Shown here: one piece after another, positions 7,453-15,792 of the stretch
Layout: every line of letters starts with the position of its first letter
Position numbering within the stretch: the stretch's first letter is position 1
Source of the DNA: Nitrospirota bacterium
Lineage (GTDB): Bacteria; Nitrospirota; Nitrospiria; Nitrospirales; Nitrospiraceae
Length of the DNA stretch: 56,034 nt
Direction: 5' to 3'
Assembly (NCBI GenBank): GCA_016219645.1
Contig: JACRLR010000053.1
Location: forward strand, 1 to 56,034
Translations under genes and position numbers: made by a program
Notes under the pieces: model-generated
What the model was told of the DNA's origin: nothing
The model's database searches: none
What the model saw: only the letters and a program-made list of their open reading frames with translations

Positions 7453-8853
7453 ATGCCGAAATCCTGGACTTGGATCGCCCCCTATACTCTTGCCATCCTG
7501 ACTGTGCTTTTGATTGGCCCCTTGCTGAGCAGTCTGGTTTTGGCCCAATCTCTATCGATCCCCTATCTTCAGCTCAGCGGGCCTCATGCTATTCGATTAA
7601 CTGCACAGCTCCTCGCGCTCACCATCCTCTGGTTCTTCGCGTTCGCCGCCTATCAACAAATCCCGGACAACGGCCGAGGATCGAGCTTTCTCAAAAACCT
7701 GGTCCTTCCGTTTACGACCCTTATCGTTATCCTGTTTGCCAACAAATCTTTCAGGACCGTGGGCCTGCCGCTGATTGAACTGGTAGGGCCTTCTCGGTTC
7801 GCCTCCACCTATGCAATCGGCCTCGTCGGTTCCGGTCTCTGGCTCACAGCAGCCTGGATTCTTCATCAGGGGTCACTCCGGGCAGCCTTTGCCCCGCCTA
7901 GCCATGCGCAGCGCCACAAGATTCAACCCTTTTCCGAGGGCGAGGAGGAAGAACATGAAAAAGAGGCAACCAGTCAATCTGATTCGAAGATTCCAACCGC
8001 CGCGTCGCCAAACATGGGCTCCGCTCCCGGCATGCTCGGGCGCTACAGGGTGCTGAAAGAACTGGGGCGCGGTGCCATGGGGCTTGTGTACCTGGGAAAA
8101 GATCCAACGATCCAGCGTTTCGTAGCGATCAAGACCATGCAACTTGATCGGATTGATCACGATGACAAGCTTCAAGATGTTAAAGCACGGTTTTTTCGGG
8201 AGGCAGAGTCCACCGGGCGTCTCTCCCACCCCAACATCGTGACCATTTATGATGCGGGAGAAGAGAACGATTTAGGATACATCGCGATGGAACTCATCGA
8301 GGGAACTCCCTTGAAACAGTGGACCAGAAAGCCCAACCTGATGCCGATCAACGAGGTCCTCCTGACTGTGGCTACTGTCGCAGACGCCTTGGACTATGCC
8401 CATCAACAAGGCGTTGTCCATCGCGACATCAAGCCGGCGAATATCATGCTGACGAAGGATCGCGTCGTAAAAGTCATGGATTTCGGTATTGCAAAGATGG
8501 CTTCGAGCAGCAAAACAGAAACGAATATCGTGCTGGGTACGCCGACGTACATGTCACCGGAACAAATTGCAGGGAAAAAAGTGGATGGCCGGTCGGATGT
8601 CTTTTCCCTAGGCATCGTGCTGTTCGAACTCCTTACAGGACAATTGCCCTTCACGGCCGACAATCTGTCTGCCATGCTGTTCAGCATAGCGCATCATCCC
8701 CACCCAGCCATTCAAACCTTGAGGCCGAACCTTCCCGCGAGGGTGCAGGAGATTGTGGATCGCGCGTTACAAAAAGAGTTGCCGCACCGCTATCGGCGCG
8801 CGGAAGACTTTGCGGACGAGCTCCGGGTCTGTATGCGGAGTCTCGCAGCCTGA
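7453..8853 (+). CDS. Membrane-anchored Ser/Thr protein kinase (Hanks type)
   Basis: The 466-aa protein has an unusual N-terminal membrane domain with four hydrophobic spans (about 10-30, 48-67, 83-98 and 118-138). A charged linker with SEGEEEEHEKE (161-171) follows, then a complete kinase domain from about 197. Visible motifs are the Gly loop GRGAMG (205-210), Lys227, Glu250, the catalytic HRDIKPAN (323-330), DFG (343-345), activation segment GTPTYMSPE (362-370) and DVFSLG (382-387). Catalysis should therefore be intact. It differs from PknB types in having the membrane part before the kinase and no PASTA domains. A PP2C phosphatase gene follows within a dozen bases and probably reverses its action. 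Confidence 0.9.
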   Translation: MPKSWTWIAPYTLAILTVLLIGPLLSSLVLAQSLSIPYLQLSGPHAIRLTAQLLALTILWFFAFAAYQQIPDNGRGSSFLKNLVLPFTTLIVILFANKSFRTVGLPLIELVGPSRFASTYAIGLVGSGLWLTAAWILHQGSLRAAFAPPSHAQRHKIQPFSEGEEEEHEKEATSQSDSKIPTAASPNMGSAPGMLGRYRVLKELGRGAMGLVYLGKDPTIQRFVAIKTMQLDRIDHDDKLQDVKARFFREAESTGRLSHPNIVTIYDAGEENDLGYIAMELIEGTPLKQWTRKPNLMPINEVLLTVATVADALDYAHQQGVVHRDIKPANIMLTKDRVVKVMDFGIAKMASSSKTETNIVLGTPTYMSPEQIAGKKVDGRSDVFSLGIVLFELLTGQLPFTADNLSAMLFSIAHHPHPAIQTLRPNLPARVQEIVDRALQKELPHRYRRAEDFADELRVCMRSLAA

Positions 8854-8864
8854 GGAGGTGCTGT

Positions 8865-9680
8865 CTGGCCTTCGACCAATCGCATAGCGCCAAATCCGAT
8901 ACGGGCCTCAAACGAACTCACAACGAGGACCGGTTTGTGGCCGATCCAGAGCTTGGACTCTATGTTATCTGTGACGGCATGGGCGGCAACAATGCCGGTG
9001 AAATTGCCGGCGCCCTCGCAGTTCACGCGATTCACGCGCATCTGGCTGGGTCAGCCAGGCATGTTGACCTCCCGTTGATTGGCCCCTGCAATTTCACGAT
9101 GTCTGCTCCTGCCAACCGTCTCGCCAGCGCGATTCGAGCAGCGAACGAGGTCGTCCACCGCGAGTCATGGAAGAAGCCTGACTGTGCCGGGATGGGCACC
9201 ACAGTAGTTGCGGCACTAGTGCATGAAGACACCCTTGCCATCGCTCATGTTGGAGACAGCCGACTCTACCTGATTCGGAACGGGGAAATTCAATCCCTCA
9301 CCATTGACCATTCTTGGGTTGCCGAACAGGTCCTTAAAGGATTTATCACGGAAGAAGAAGCCCAGCGCTCTCCCAACAAACACATCGTGACCAGAGCTCT
9401 CGGCGTCGAGAACAGTGTCGAAGTGGAACTGACGGAGGTTCCGGTCGAGACCGGAGACCTATTGTTGTTGTGCTCAGACGGACTCACCCGTGCGGTCCAG
9501 CCCAACGATATTCTCCATTTACTCAGTGGATCGGAAGACCTTGCCACCATGTCGGATCGACTCATCACCATGGCAAACTCTGCCGGGGGCGACGACAATA
9601 CGACCGTGATCATCGTGGCCCTGGGGAAGGAGGTCCAAGAAGGCCTATGGGGGCGGCTAAGAAAACGATTCGCTGCATAA
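8865..9680 (+). CDS. PP2C-family Ser/Thr protein phosphatase
   Basis: The product (about 271 aa) carries all PP2C landmarks: SDTGLKRTHNED near 11-22, VICDGMGG (34-41), GMGTTVV, AHVGDSRLYLI, LLCSDGLTRAV and GGDDNTTVIIV near the C-terminus. These Asp residues bind the two metal ions, so it should be active. No ATG, GTG or TTG lies in frame at the expected place. The best candidate is CTG at 8865, six bases after GAGGAGG (8852-8858), which also covers the kinase stop codon. The kinase and phosphatase form a tight pair. The frame stays open upstream inside the kinase gene, but that part is an antisense-like shadow. The exact start is uncertain. Confidence 0.85.
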   Translation: MAFDQSHSAKSDTGLKRTHNEDRFVADPELGLYVICDGMGGNNAGEIAGALAVHAIHAHLAGSARHVDLPLIGPCNFTMSAPANRLASAIRAANEVVHRESWKKPDCAGMGTTVVAALVHEDTLAIAHVGDSRLYLIRNGEIQSLTIDHSWVAEQVLKGFITEEEAQRSPNKHIVTRALGVENSVEVELTEVPVETGDLLLLCSDGLTRAVQPNDILHLLSGSEDLATMSDRLITMANSAGGDDNTTVIIVALGKEVQEGLWGRLRKRFAA

Positions 9681-9717
9681 CGATCACAGCAGCCTCAACC
9701 TGCCAGATCACGTCCGA

Positions 9718-10350
9718 CTATTTAAAGAAGACCGTGCCTTTTGGAAGAATCTGGTAGCATCGATCTGAAACCTCTTGACCGTGTGATTGAAGACACTGGA
9801 GAATTTCTCCGCTCCCAATTTTGACGGCTCTACAAAACCGACTGATATCCTCGTCGCAAGCCGCGATCAACCGACTTCGATCTTCCTTCCACTTTACAAA
9901 CCGTTCACGCAACTGGCCTTGACAGGGCGCCGTGAGTTGTTTCGCACGCTGGTCCAGACAGCCTGCGCGGGCAGAGCCGTCCAAAGCGTCCGGGCACAAT
10001 TGGTCGATCTCCGCTTCACACTTCAACCTGGTCGCCTGCAGCGTGGAAGAATCCAGCCCTGTTACGGCCGGAGCATCCACACGAGAGTCGTCCGGCCGTT
10101 CCTTGTCCAGCCTGGATTGGACTGCATCTATAGATATTGGCGGAGACGTGGGAATGGTTAAGTCCAGCTTGGGTGGCGCAGAGGGAGGAGACGAAGAATC
10201 TGGTACCCGGCGAGTCTCAGGGGGCATCTCCCCGGAAAACAATTCTTCTTGCGAAGGGAAATTGGCTGAGACCGTCACCCACACAAGCCCAAGTCCCAAG
10301 ATGGTGATTGTGCCGGCAATAAATCCGCTTGAAGACTGCCGCTGAGCCAT
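9718..10350 (-). CDS. Membrane-anchored protein with Cys-rich GLG1-like repeats
   Basis: The protein (210 aa) has one N-terminal membrane span (about 10-30, FIAGTITILGLGLVWVTVSA) and then a Pro/Ser-rich linker to about 105. A C-terminal domain follows with two spaced-cysteine repeats: CEAEIDQLCPDALDGSARAG with later Cys residues, and CDEDISRFCRAVKIGSGEIL with QCLQSHGQEVSDRC. The pattern C-x6-C then CL-x-H-x-C matches the cysteine-rich GLG1 repeat seen in secreted or periplasmic bacterial proteins. It should face the periplasm, with the cysteines in disulfides. Function is unknown. It converges on the PP2C gene with only 37 bases between. Confidence 0.7.
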   Translation of the reverse strand: MAQRQSSSGFIAGTITILGLGLVWVTVSANFPSQEELFSGEMPPETRRVPDSSSPPSAPPKLDLTIPTSPPISIDAVQSRLDKERPDDSRVDAPAVTGLDSSTLQATRLKCEAEIDQLCPDALDGSARAGCLDQRAKQLTAPCQGQLRERFVKWKEDRSRLIAACDEDISRFCRAVKIGSGEILQCLQSHGQEVSDRCYQILPKGTVFFK

Positions 10351-10476
10351 GCATGGTCCTTATCTGTCCAGACCCAGCATAGGGTAAGCTGGCGAAAAAA
10401 TCGACGAATTGTCCGGTTTCTACCAGCAGGATGCTGAAAAGCCCCCCAGCGTTATCGGGAAGTCGGGCAGCAGAGG

Positions 10477-10575
10477 AAGGTCAAGGTTGAGGCTAAGGTT
10501 GAGCGAAGAGGACTCAGGGCGGTATGAATTTTTTGTCCCGACCTCAGCCTGAACCTTAACCTTAACCTCAACCTT
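10477..10575. repeat. Hairpin made of AAGGTT/AACCTT units
   Basis: The left arm AAGGTTGAGGCTAAGGTTGAG (within 10477-10503) pairs with the right arm (10543-10575), built from repeated AACCTT and CTCAACCTT units. It lies just beyond the stop of the minus-strand gene ending at 10584. It uses the same idea as the AACCARATR arrays: short repeats in opposite orientation that fold together after a gene. Confidence 0.6.
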
Positions 10576-10583
10576 CTTTATGG

Positions 10584-11597
10584 TTAATTCTCTGGAGTTT
10601 CGACGATGTGGTTTTCAAACCTGGTACAGCCTTCGGCAAGCAACCGATTGGTGAGCATCTCCCCAGGCCATTCGATGGGCAAATCGGCCGTGAAGATCCA
10701 CACATCAGGGGATGTCCACACTGGTCCATGACCTTCAGGCAATTCCGGGTCAAACAGATCGGTCCATACCGGCATATACACACCATTCCCACATTGCGTA
10801 TGGAGGTGAACGATCGTGCGGGCTCGGACGAGCGGTTCTAGATCACGCCAGACAGCCGCAGTCTCATCTGCCAATCGATGGAGACGCACAGCATTTTGGG
10901 CATCGAACATGGCATAGGCTGCGTAGACCGGTGCGTCGATCGTATCGGGGGCCAGCGCCAACTCAGGGCATTGTGCGACAAGGCCTTCAAGAAGAGCTCG
11001 ACGATTCCTATCCTCCAGCGAATCGGGCAACCCGGAGTCCGGCACACCGATCAATTCGAAGAAGAGAAAGGCGGTGCTTTCAACAGGCGGGTACAGCCTG
11101 GCGGCAATCGACGTGGCCCGCTGGGAATCTGCCACCGTACTCAAGTGATCGTTCAACCCTTGGAGGCTGAGCGGCTCCAGCGTTGAGTCGGTCAAGAGCC
11201 GCGACTCCACACGAACCACCGTCCCAGCGGAAAGCCGGAGATGTCGATGTAACAGATCCGCTGTTGCGACCGGATCGATCTTCAACTTGAGCGGATGGGC
11301 CAGATTGGCTTGGAGAGGAAGTTCCAACGCTGCCATAATGGCATAGGATAATTTGTCATCAGCCGGCCCATCGATGAGTACCGAACAGGATGCCTCGGCG
11401 AGAAGATCAAAAAGCCATTCCGCCATGTCTTCATCCAACGCCGCCAGCACCGTCAGCAGATCATACTCTCTTCCCTGCTCCAAGAAGGCCTGCAGTGTAT
11501 CGATTGCCGCATCGGTATCGCCATGGTCATGGCGCCGGGCATTGATCAAATGAACGAGATCTCTCGTGAGGGGATCAGGGCGAGACCAACTTAACAT
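10584..11597 (-). CDS. Hypothetical protein, 337 aa
   Basis: I do not recognise this protein. It is soluble, acidic and leucine-rich. The first 110 residues read like an alpha-helical repeat region (DTLQAFLEQGREYDLLTVLA) and the rest is mixed. No signal peptide, membrane span or catalytic motif is visible. The C-terminal part has several Trp residues (VYMPVWTDLFDPELPEGHGP). It is a single-gene unit. A simple-repeat hairpin follows its stop. The length and codon pattern leave little doubt that it is a real gene. Confidence 0.7.
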   Translation of the reverse strand: MLSWSRPDPLTRDLVHLINARRHDHGDTDAAIDTLQAFLEQGREYDLLTVLAALDEDMAEWLFDLLAEASCSVLIDGPADDKLSYAIMAALELPLQANLAHPLKLKIDPVATADLLHRHLRLSAGTVVRVESRLLTDSTLEPLSLQGLNDHLSTVADSQRATSIAARLYPPVESTAFLFFELIGVPDSGLPDSLEDRNRRALLEGLVAQCPELALAPDTIDAPVYAAYAMFDAQNAVRLHRLADETAAVWRDLEPLVRARTIVHLHTQCGNGVYMPVWTDLFDPELPEGHGPVWTSPDVWIFTADLPIEWPGEMLTNRLLAEGCTRFENHIVETPEN

Positions 11598-11725
11598 ACA
11601 AACGGACTCCTACCGTCAAACCGTGCGCAAATGTCGCCCCATGTTGTCAAACTTTCATTACGGTAGCAAGCGGTCGAGCAATTTTTCTCCACCGGGTCAT
11701 GAGCACCGATCGGATGACATGATGA

Positions 11726-12139
11726 TCATGACCCGATCACCTTCACCAAGACACGTTTACGTCTCAATCCGTCAAACTCCCCATAGAAAATTTGCTCCCA
11801 TGGACCGAAATCCAACCGGCCTTCTGTAATCGCGACGACAACCTCTCGCCCCATTAGTTGTCGTTTGATATGCGCATCGCCGTTATCCTCTCCGGTCTCG
11901 TTATGTCGATATGTCGCGCCTTGAGGGGCCAGCGTCTCCAAGAATCGGTCATAGTCTTTGAGGAGGCCCGGTTCGTCGTCATTAACATAAACGCTGGCCG
12001 TGATATGCATGGCATTCACGAGCACGAGCCCTTCTCGGACTCCGCTCTTCTTGACCGCTGCCTCGACCTGCTGCGTGATGTTCAGATAGGCGCGCCGCGT
12101 CTTCGTCTCGAACCAGAGTTCTTCGCGATAGGATTTCAT
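11726..12139 (-). CDS. YjbQ/UPF0047 family protein
   Basis: This is a 137-aa single-domain protein of the widespread YjbQ family. Typical landmarks are [20 protein letters not shown] (about 37-56), the [14 protein letters not shown] segment with a conserved His, and [20 protein letters not shown] near the C-terminus. Its length is normal for the family. Members have been linked to weak thiamin phosphate synthase activity, but the true cellular role is unsettled. It stands alone between two unrelated genes. The family call is firm; the function is not. Confidence 0.85.
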   Translation of the reverse strand: MKSYREELWFETKTRRAYLNITQQVEAAVKKSGVREGLVLVNAMHITASVYVNDDEPGLLKDYDRFLETLAPQGATYRHNETGEDNGDAHIKRQLMGREVVVAITEGRLDFGPWEQIFYGEFDGLRRKRVLVKVIGS

Positions 12140-12422
12140 AACCCGCCGTTAGTGGGCGCCCATTCTGCCGAACTGTACCCTTAAGATGCAAGACTCCCGA
12201 CTGTGTCCTTCGCTCGCCCGCAACTTGGAGCGAATGGTCTCCTCATTTTTCGAACATACTGCAGCGAGCACGAGGCGATTCCTGCAGCCATTCGAATCTC
12301 TACCGGCCTCGTCTGTCACTCGTAACAAATTCTCAACAAAATTGACACTACCAGATGATGGTGATAAGTATTTTCACAGATTAGGCTATACAGGATTGAA
12401 CCGTTCAGTAGGGAGGTCGTCG

Positions 12423-13154
12423 ATGGCTGCGCTTGTTGGGAACCTGACATCCGTCGGGAATCCTTTTAACTGGACTCTCCTCTTTGCCCGCCAACCGGAA
12501 CCAGATTTGGAATTTACGGAAGAGGAGCTCGATCAGACGACCTCTACGAGAACACCGACCCCGCTAAACCCACGCAAGAAACCCAGTGGGGGACGCCCGA
12601 TCCTCTGGATCATTCTCTTGATCCTCGTCGGCGGCATCGCCTATATTGCCACCATGGAACCGGAGATGATGACAGAATTGCTGGCCCCCTACATAGGCGA
12701 GAGTGCCCCGCCACCAGTCGCCACGAAGCCAAAACCGTTGGCACCATCGCCCGTAGCTCCTCCGGCACCGACACCACAAGTTGCTCCAAGCCCAAGTGAC
12801 AACGCCTCTGCCCCCTTGTCTCCACCAGCCTCTCCCCCTGCTGCCGTGGCCCCGGCAGTCGATCCGCCGTCCAAAACGGCAGCGGCGCCAGCTACATCCG
12901 TGACCGCTCCTCTCGACCCGATGTTCGGCGAAGGCCAGAAAGTAACCGTCACGGCAGACGATATGGCCCCCGGAGGAAGTATTCCGCTGTTTGCAGATTC
13001 GGCCAGCAGCAGGCCCGGACCAGTCATTCGCCCAGGCGTCTCACTGACCGTCATGGATGGAGATCTACAGCCGGGAGGATGGATGTATCTGGTTCGAACC
13101 GAAGATGGTGTAAAAGGTTGGGTAACGGAGAAACGTCTTCGCTTAAAGTTCTGA
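12423..13154 (+). CDS. Membrane-anchored protein with C-terminal SH3-like domain
   Basis: The start at ATG 12423 (MAALVGNLTSV) is chosen because GGGAGG precedes it; the frame is open further up but reads poorly. The 243-aa protein has a cytoplasmic N-terminus of about 55 residues with an acidic patch (EPDLEFTEEELDQ). One membrane span (about 62-78, PILWIILLILVGGIAYIATM) follows, then a long Pro/Ala-rich linker (about 95-165). The C-terminal domain has features of bacterial SH3 modules (GWMYLVRTEDGVKGWVTEKR). The SH3-like part should sit in the periplasm, perhaps binding peptidoglycan. Upstream, TTGACA at 12342-12347 is a possible -35 element. The function is inferred from domain layout only. 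Confidence 0.7.
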   Translation: MAALVGNLTSVGNPFNWTLLFARQPEPDLEFTEEELDQTTSTRTPTPLNPRKKPSGGRPILWIILLILVGGIAYIATMEPEMMTELLAPYIGESAPPPVATKPKPLAPSPVAPPAPTPQVAPSPSDNASAPLSPPASPPAAVAPAVDPPSKTAAAPATSVTAPLDPMFGEGQKVTVTADDMAPGGSIPLFADSASSRPGPVIRPGVSLTVMDGDLQPGGWMYLVRTEDGVKGWVTEKRLRLKF

Positions 13155-13283
13155 CCTTCCCGCTTCCCTCACAGGTCACCTCAGTGTCATAGAGGCGTTC
13201 ACACCTGTTCAGACGATCCTCCTGTGCTATAATCCGCCCGTTTTCAATCTCAGAGCAACACCCGTGCGTCTTGAGACAAGCCC

Positions 13284-13979
13284 ATGACCTCACTCAGAAC
13301 AATTATCTTTGACTTCGATGGGGTGATCGCGGACACCGAGCCACTCCATTTTGCCGGTTTCCGTCAGACCTTGGCAGAAGTCGGCATCAACCTGACTGAA
13401 GCCGACTACTACGCCAACTACTTGGGGTACGACGATCGGGGCTGTTTTATCACGGCGCTCACCGCGCATCAGCACCCCATAGACCCAGCGGCTCTCATGC
13501 AATTGATGCAACGAAAGGCCCATGCCTACATGGAATCCGTGAAGAATCATCTGGTCATTTTCCCCGGAGTGCGCGAGTTCGTGCGTGAGGCCGCCGCTGC
13601 GTATCCGTTGGCCATCGCGTCCGGTGCCCTCCGCCATGAAATCGAAGTAATCCTTGAACAGGCCGGGCTCCGGAAGGAATTTTTACACATCACCAGCGCA
13701 GAAGACGTCGCCAGGGGGAAGCCAGACCCCCAACCCTTTCTCCAAACCCTTACCGCGCTCAACCGACAATGCAGGGACCAGGCTATCAAAGCCGAATCCT
13801 GCTTGGTGATTGAGGACTCGATCCCTGGTATCCGCAGCGCGAAAACCGCCGGGATGAAAGTCCTTGCCGTCACAAACACCCATACGATCCACGATTTGCA
13901 TGAAGCCCATATGGTTACCCAAAGCCTGTCACAGATTCGCCTGAGCAAACTCCGCGAACAATTGTGGCCGGCCGGATAA
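13284..13979 (+). CDS. HAD-superfamily phosphatase, beta-phosphoglucomutase-like
   Basis: The protein (231 aa) opens with the HAD motif I IIFDFDGVIADTEP, with nucleophile Asp10 and acid/base Asp12. Motif II is IASGALRH (Ser113 area), motif III Lys lies in GKPDPQPF and motif IV is VIEDSIPGIRSAKTAG. A helical cap domain (about 20-85) sits between motifs I and II, as in beta-phosphoglucomutase and phosphoglycolate phosphatase. All catalytic residues are present. The substrate cannot be read from sequence; a sugar phosphate or phosphoglycolate is likely. It is followed after 11 bases by a BtuF-like gene, so the two are probably co-transcribed. Confidence 0.85.
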   Translation: MTSLRTIIFDFDGVIADTEPLHFAGFRQTLAEVGINLTEADYYANYLGYDDRGCFITALTAHQHPIDPAALMQLMQRKAHAYMESVKNHLVIFPGVREFVREAAAAYPLAIASGALRHEIEVILEQAGLRKEFLHITSAEDVARGKPDPQPFLQTLTALNRQCRDQAIKAESCLVIEDSIPGIRSAKTAGMKVLAVTNTHTIHDLHEAHMVTQSLSQIRLSKLREQLWPAG

Positions 13980-13990
13980 GACCTCACGGT

Positions 13991-14926
13991 ATGAGAATCT
14001 GCTCACTGCTTCCCAGTGCCACCGAAGTGATTGCCTTACTCGGCCTGAGCGATGAACTGGTCGGAATCAGTCACGAATGCGACTACCCGCCATCGGCCAA
14101 ACGCTTGCCCATGATGGTTGAACCGATGATTTCTTCCGATGAACTGACTAGCGGCGACATCGACCGGCAAGTGAAGCAGCTGGTGGCGTCAGGACAACGA
14201 CTGTATCGGTTGAATGACTCTCTGTTGAGACAGGCGCGACCAGATCTAATCCTATCCCAAGACCTCTGCCATGTTTGCGCCGTTACGCCGGACCAACTAC
14301 ACAACGCCATTTCCTCCATGCCTCGGCGACCGAGCGTCCTCACGTTGAACCCCCGTACTGTCCAGGATGTGATCGATGACGTCATTCGCATTGGCGACGC
14401 CGCCAATCGGTCGGCTGAGGGGCATCGCCTCGCCGCTCAGTTGCGTGACAGACTAGAGGCTGTTCATGCTCGCGTCCGAGGCATCTCGTATCGCCCTCGC
14501 GTGGTCTGCATCGAGTGGCTCTCCCCTCTCTATATCGCGGGGCATTGGGTTCCTGAAATGGTCCAACTCGCCGGTGGCCAGGATGTCCTCTCAAAACCTG
14601 GCAGCCCCTCACGAGTTGCAACATGGGACGAGATTCTGGCTGCCACTCCAGACATTCTCATCCTAATGCCCTGCGGGTTTTCCGTAGAACGGACGCACCA
14701 AGAGCTGGGCCAGTTGATGCAGCAGCCAGGTCAATGGCGCCTGCCCTCCAATCTGGCGGAACATACATTGCTGGTCGATGCATCTTCTTATTTCAGCCGT
14801 CCAGGCCCCCGTTTGATTGACGGCATCGAACTCTTGGTCGCGCTCCTACATCCGTTAGATCACAGGTCTATTTACGAACCCATGGCCCGCCGTCTTGGGC
14901 CACTCCCGACTTACCAACATCCATGA
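13991..14926 (+). CDS. BtuF-like cobalamin/metallophore-binding fold protein without signal peptide
   Basis: From ATG 13991 the 311-aa product begins MRICSLLPSATEVIALLGLS, the typical opening of type III periplasmic binding folds (BtuF/FhuD family). LVGISHECDYPP and LILSQDLCHVCAV follow, both typical of the stand-alone cobalamin-binding group. No signal peptide or lipobox is seen, so it is probably cytoplasmic despite the binding-protein fold. No ABC transporter gene is nearby, and no cobalamin riboswitch was recognised upstream. It overlaps hpnD by 4 bases, tying it to the hopanoid/squalene genes. Its ligand is a guess. Confidence 0.75.
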   Translation: MRICSLLPSATEVIALLGLSDELVGISHECDYPPSAKRLPMMVEPMISSDELTSGDIDRQVKQLVASGQRLYRLNDSLLRQARPDLILSQDLCHVCAVTPDQLHNAISSMPRRPSVLTLNPRTVQDVIDDVIRIGDAANRSAEGHRLAAQLRDRLEAVHARVRGISYRPRVVCIEWLSPLYIAGHWVPEMVQLAGGQDVLSKPGSPSRVATWDEILAATPDILILMPCGFSVERTHQELGQLMQQPGQWRLPSNLAEHTLLVDASSYFSRPGPRLIDGIELLVALLHPLDHRSIYEPMARRLGPLPTYQHP

Positions 14927-15792
14927 GTTCCCTCTCCGTCAGTGACGCACAAGCCTACTGCACAGCTCTCACAAAAAAGAGCGGAAGCAATTTCTATTAC
15001 TCCTTCCTGTTTCTCCCTAAACAACGACGCGCTGCGATGTACACTGTCTATGCCTTCTGTAAGGAGGTCGATAATGCAGTCGATGAACCGCCTGCAGGGA
15101 GCAACCCCCAGGAGGAACTGCGGCGGTGGCGGACCGAACTTGACGCAGCCTACCGTGGCACGGCGACCTTTCCTGTAACAGTCAGCCTGGCGAGCCATGT
15201 CAAGCAACTGTCTATCCCACGAGCCTATTTCGATGAGCTGATCAAGGGGGTCGAAATGGATCTCACGGCCTCCCGGTATGCATCATTTCAAGACCTCTCG
15301 CTCTACTGTTATAGGGTCGCGTCAGTCGTGGGACTGATTTGCCTCCATATTTTCGGGCCGACGTCGGCCAGAGCACAAGACTACGCCGTCGCGCTTGGAA
15401 TGGCATTTCAATTAACGAATATTCTGAGGGACATCGGAACCGATGCAGCCCAAGGCCGCATCTATCTACCGCAAGACGAGCTCCAAAAATTCGGCTGCAC
15501 CGAGCAGGCAATTCTTCAACGTGAGGAGAGCACAGAGCTCCATACGTTAGTTCGGTTCGAGACCGCAAGAGCCCATGAGTACTACGCAAAGGCACAAGCG
15601 GCGTTCGAAGCTCTGCCCGCATCCGACCAGAAGGCGCTGACTGTCGCCGAGATTATGCGCGCTGTCTATTTCCGCATCCTGCAAAAAATCGAAGAACCAA
15701 GGCATCAGATATTCGGCCCTCGAGCCCGGCTCACAACGAGCCGCCGTCTGGCTGTGGCTGCTGGAGTCTGGCTCCGATCCCGATCGTCGTGA
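14923..15792 (+). CDS. hpnD: Presqualene diphosphate synthase-type squalene/phytoene synthase (HpnD)
   Basis: The enzyme (289 aa) joins two farnesyl diphosphates head to head. The opening SGSNFYYSFLFLPKQRRAAM (20 residues) is the hallmark of HpnC/HpnD proteins. The first Asp-rich site is YAFCKEVDNAVDEP (about 45-58) and the second is LTNILRDIGTDAAQGRIYLP with NILRDIGTD. YCYRVASVVGL lies between. Substrate and Mg-binding residues are present. It overlaps the previous and next genes by four bases each. The adjacent hpnE-like oxidoreductase supports the three-enzyme hopanoid route to squalene (HpnC, D, E). HpnC is not in the window, so a carotenoid role is a lesser alternative. Confidence 0.85.
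   Translation: MSSLSVSDAQAYCTALTKKSGSNFYYSFLFLPKQRRAAMYTVYAFCKEVDNAVDEPPAGSNPQEELRRWRTELDAAYRGTATFPVTVSLASHVKQLSIPRAYFDELIKGVEMDLTASRYASFQDLSLYCYRVASVVGLICLHIFGPTSARAQDYAVALGMAFQLTNILRDIGTDAAQGRIYLPQDELQKFGCTEQAILQREESTELHTLVRFETARAHEYYAKAQAAFEALPASDQKALTVAEIMRAVYFRILQKIEEPRHQIFGPRARLTTSRRLAVAAGVWLRSRSS

Noticed and set aside
8319-8864. Long open frame running through the kinase gene into the phosphatase gene
   Set aside because: It is a shadow: residues before about 8865 are arginine-rich and unlike any PP2C, while the kinase frame in the same bases carries all kinase motifs.
13991-14926. Possible cobalamin riboswitch ahead of the BtuF-like gene
   Set aside because: The gene is 11 bases behind the HAD gene stop, leaving no room for a riboswitch, and no B12-box-like sequence was seen.
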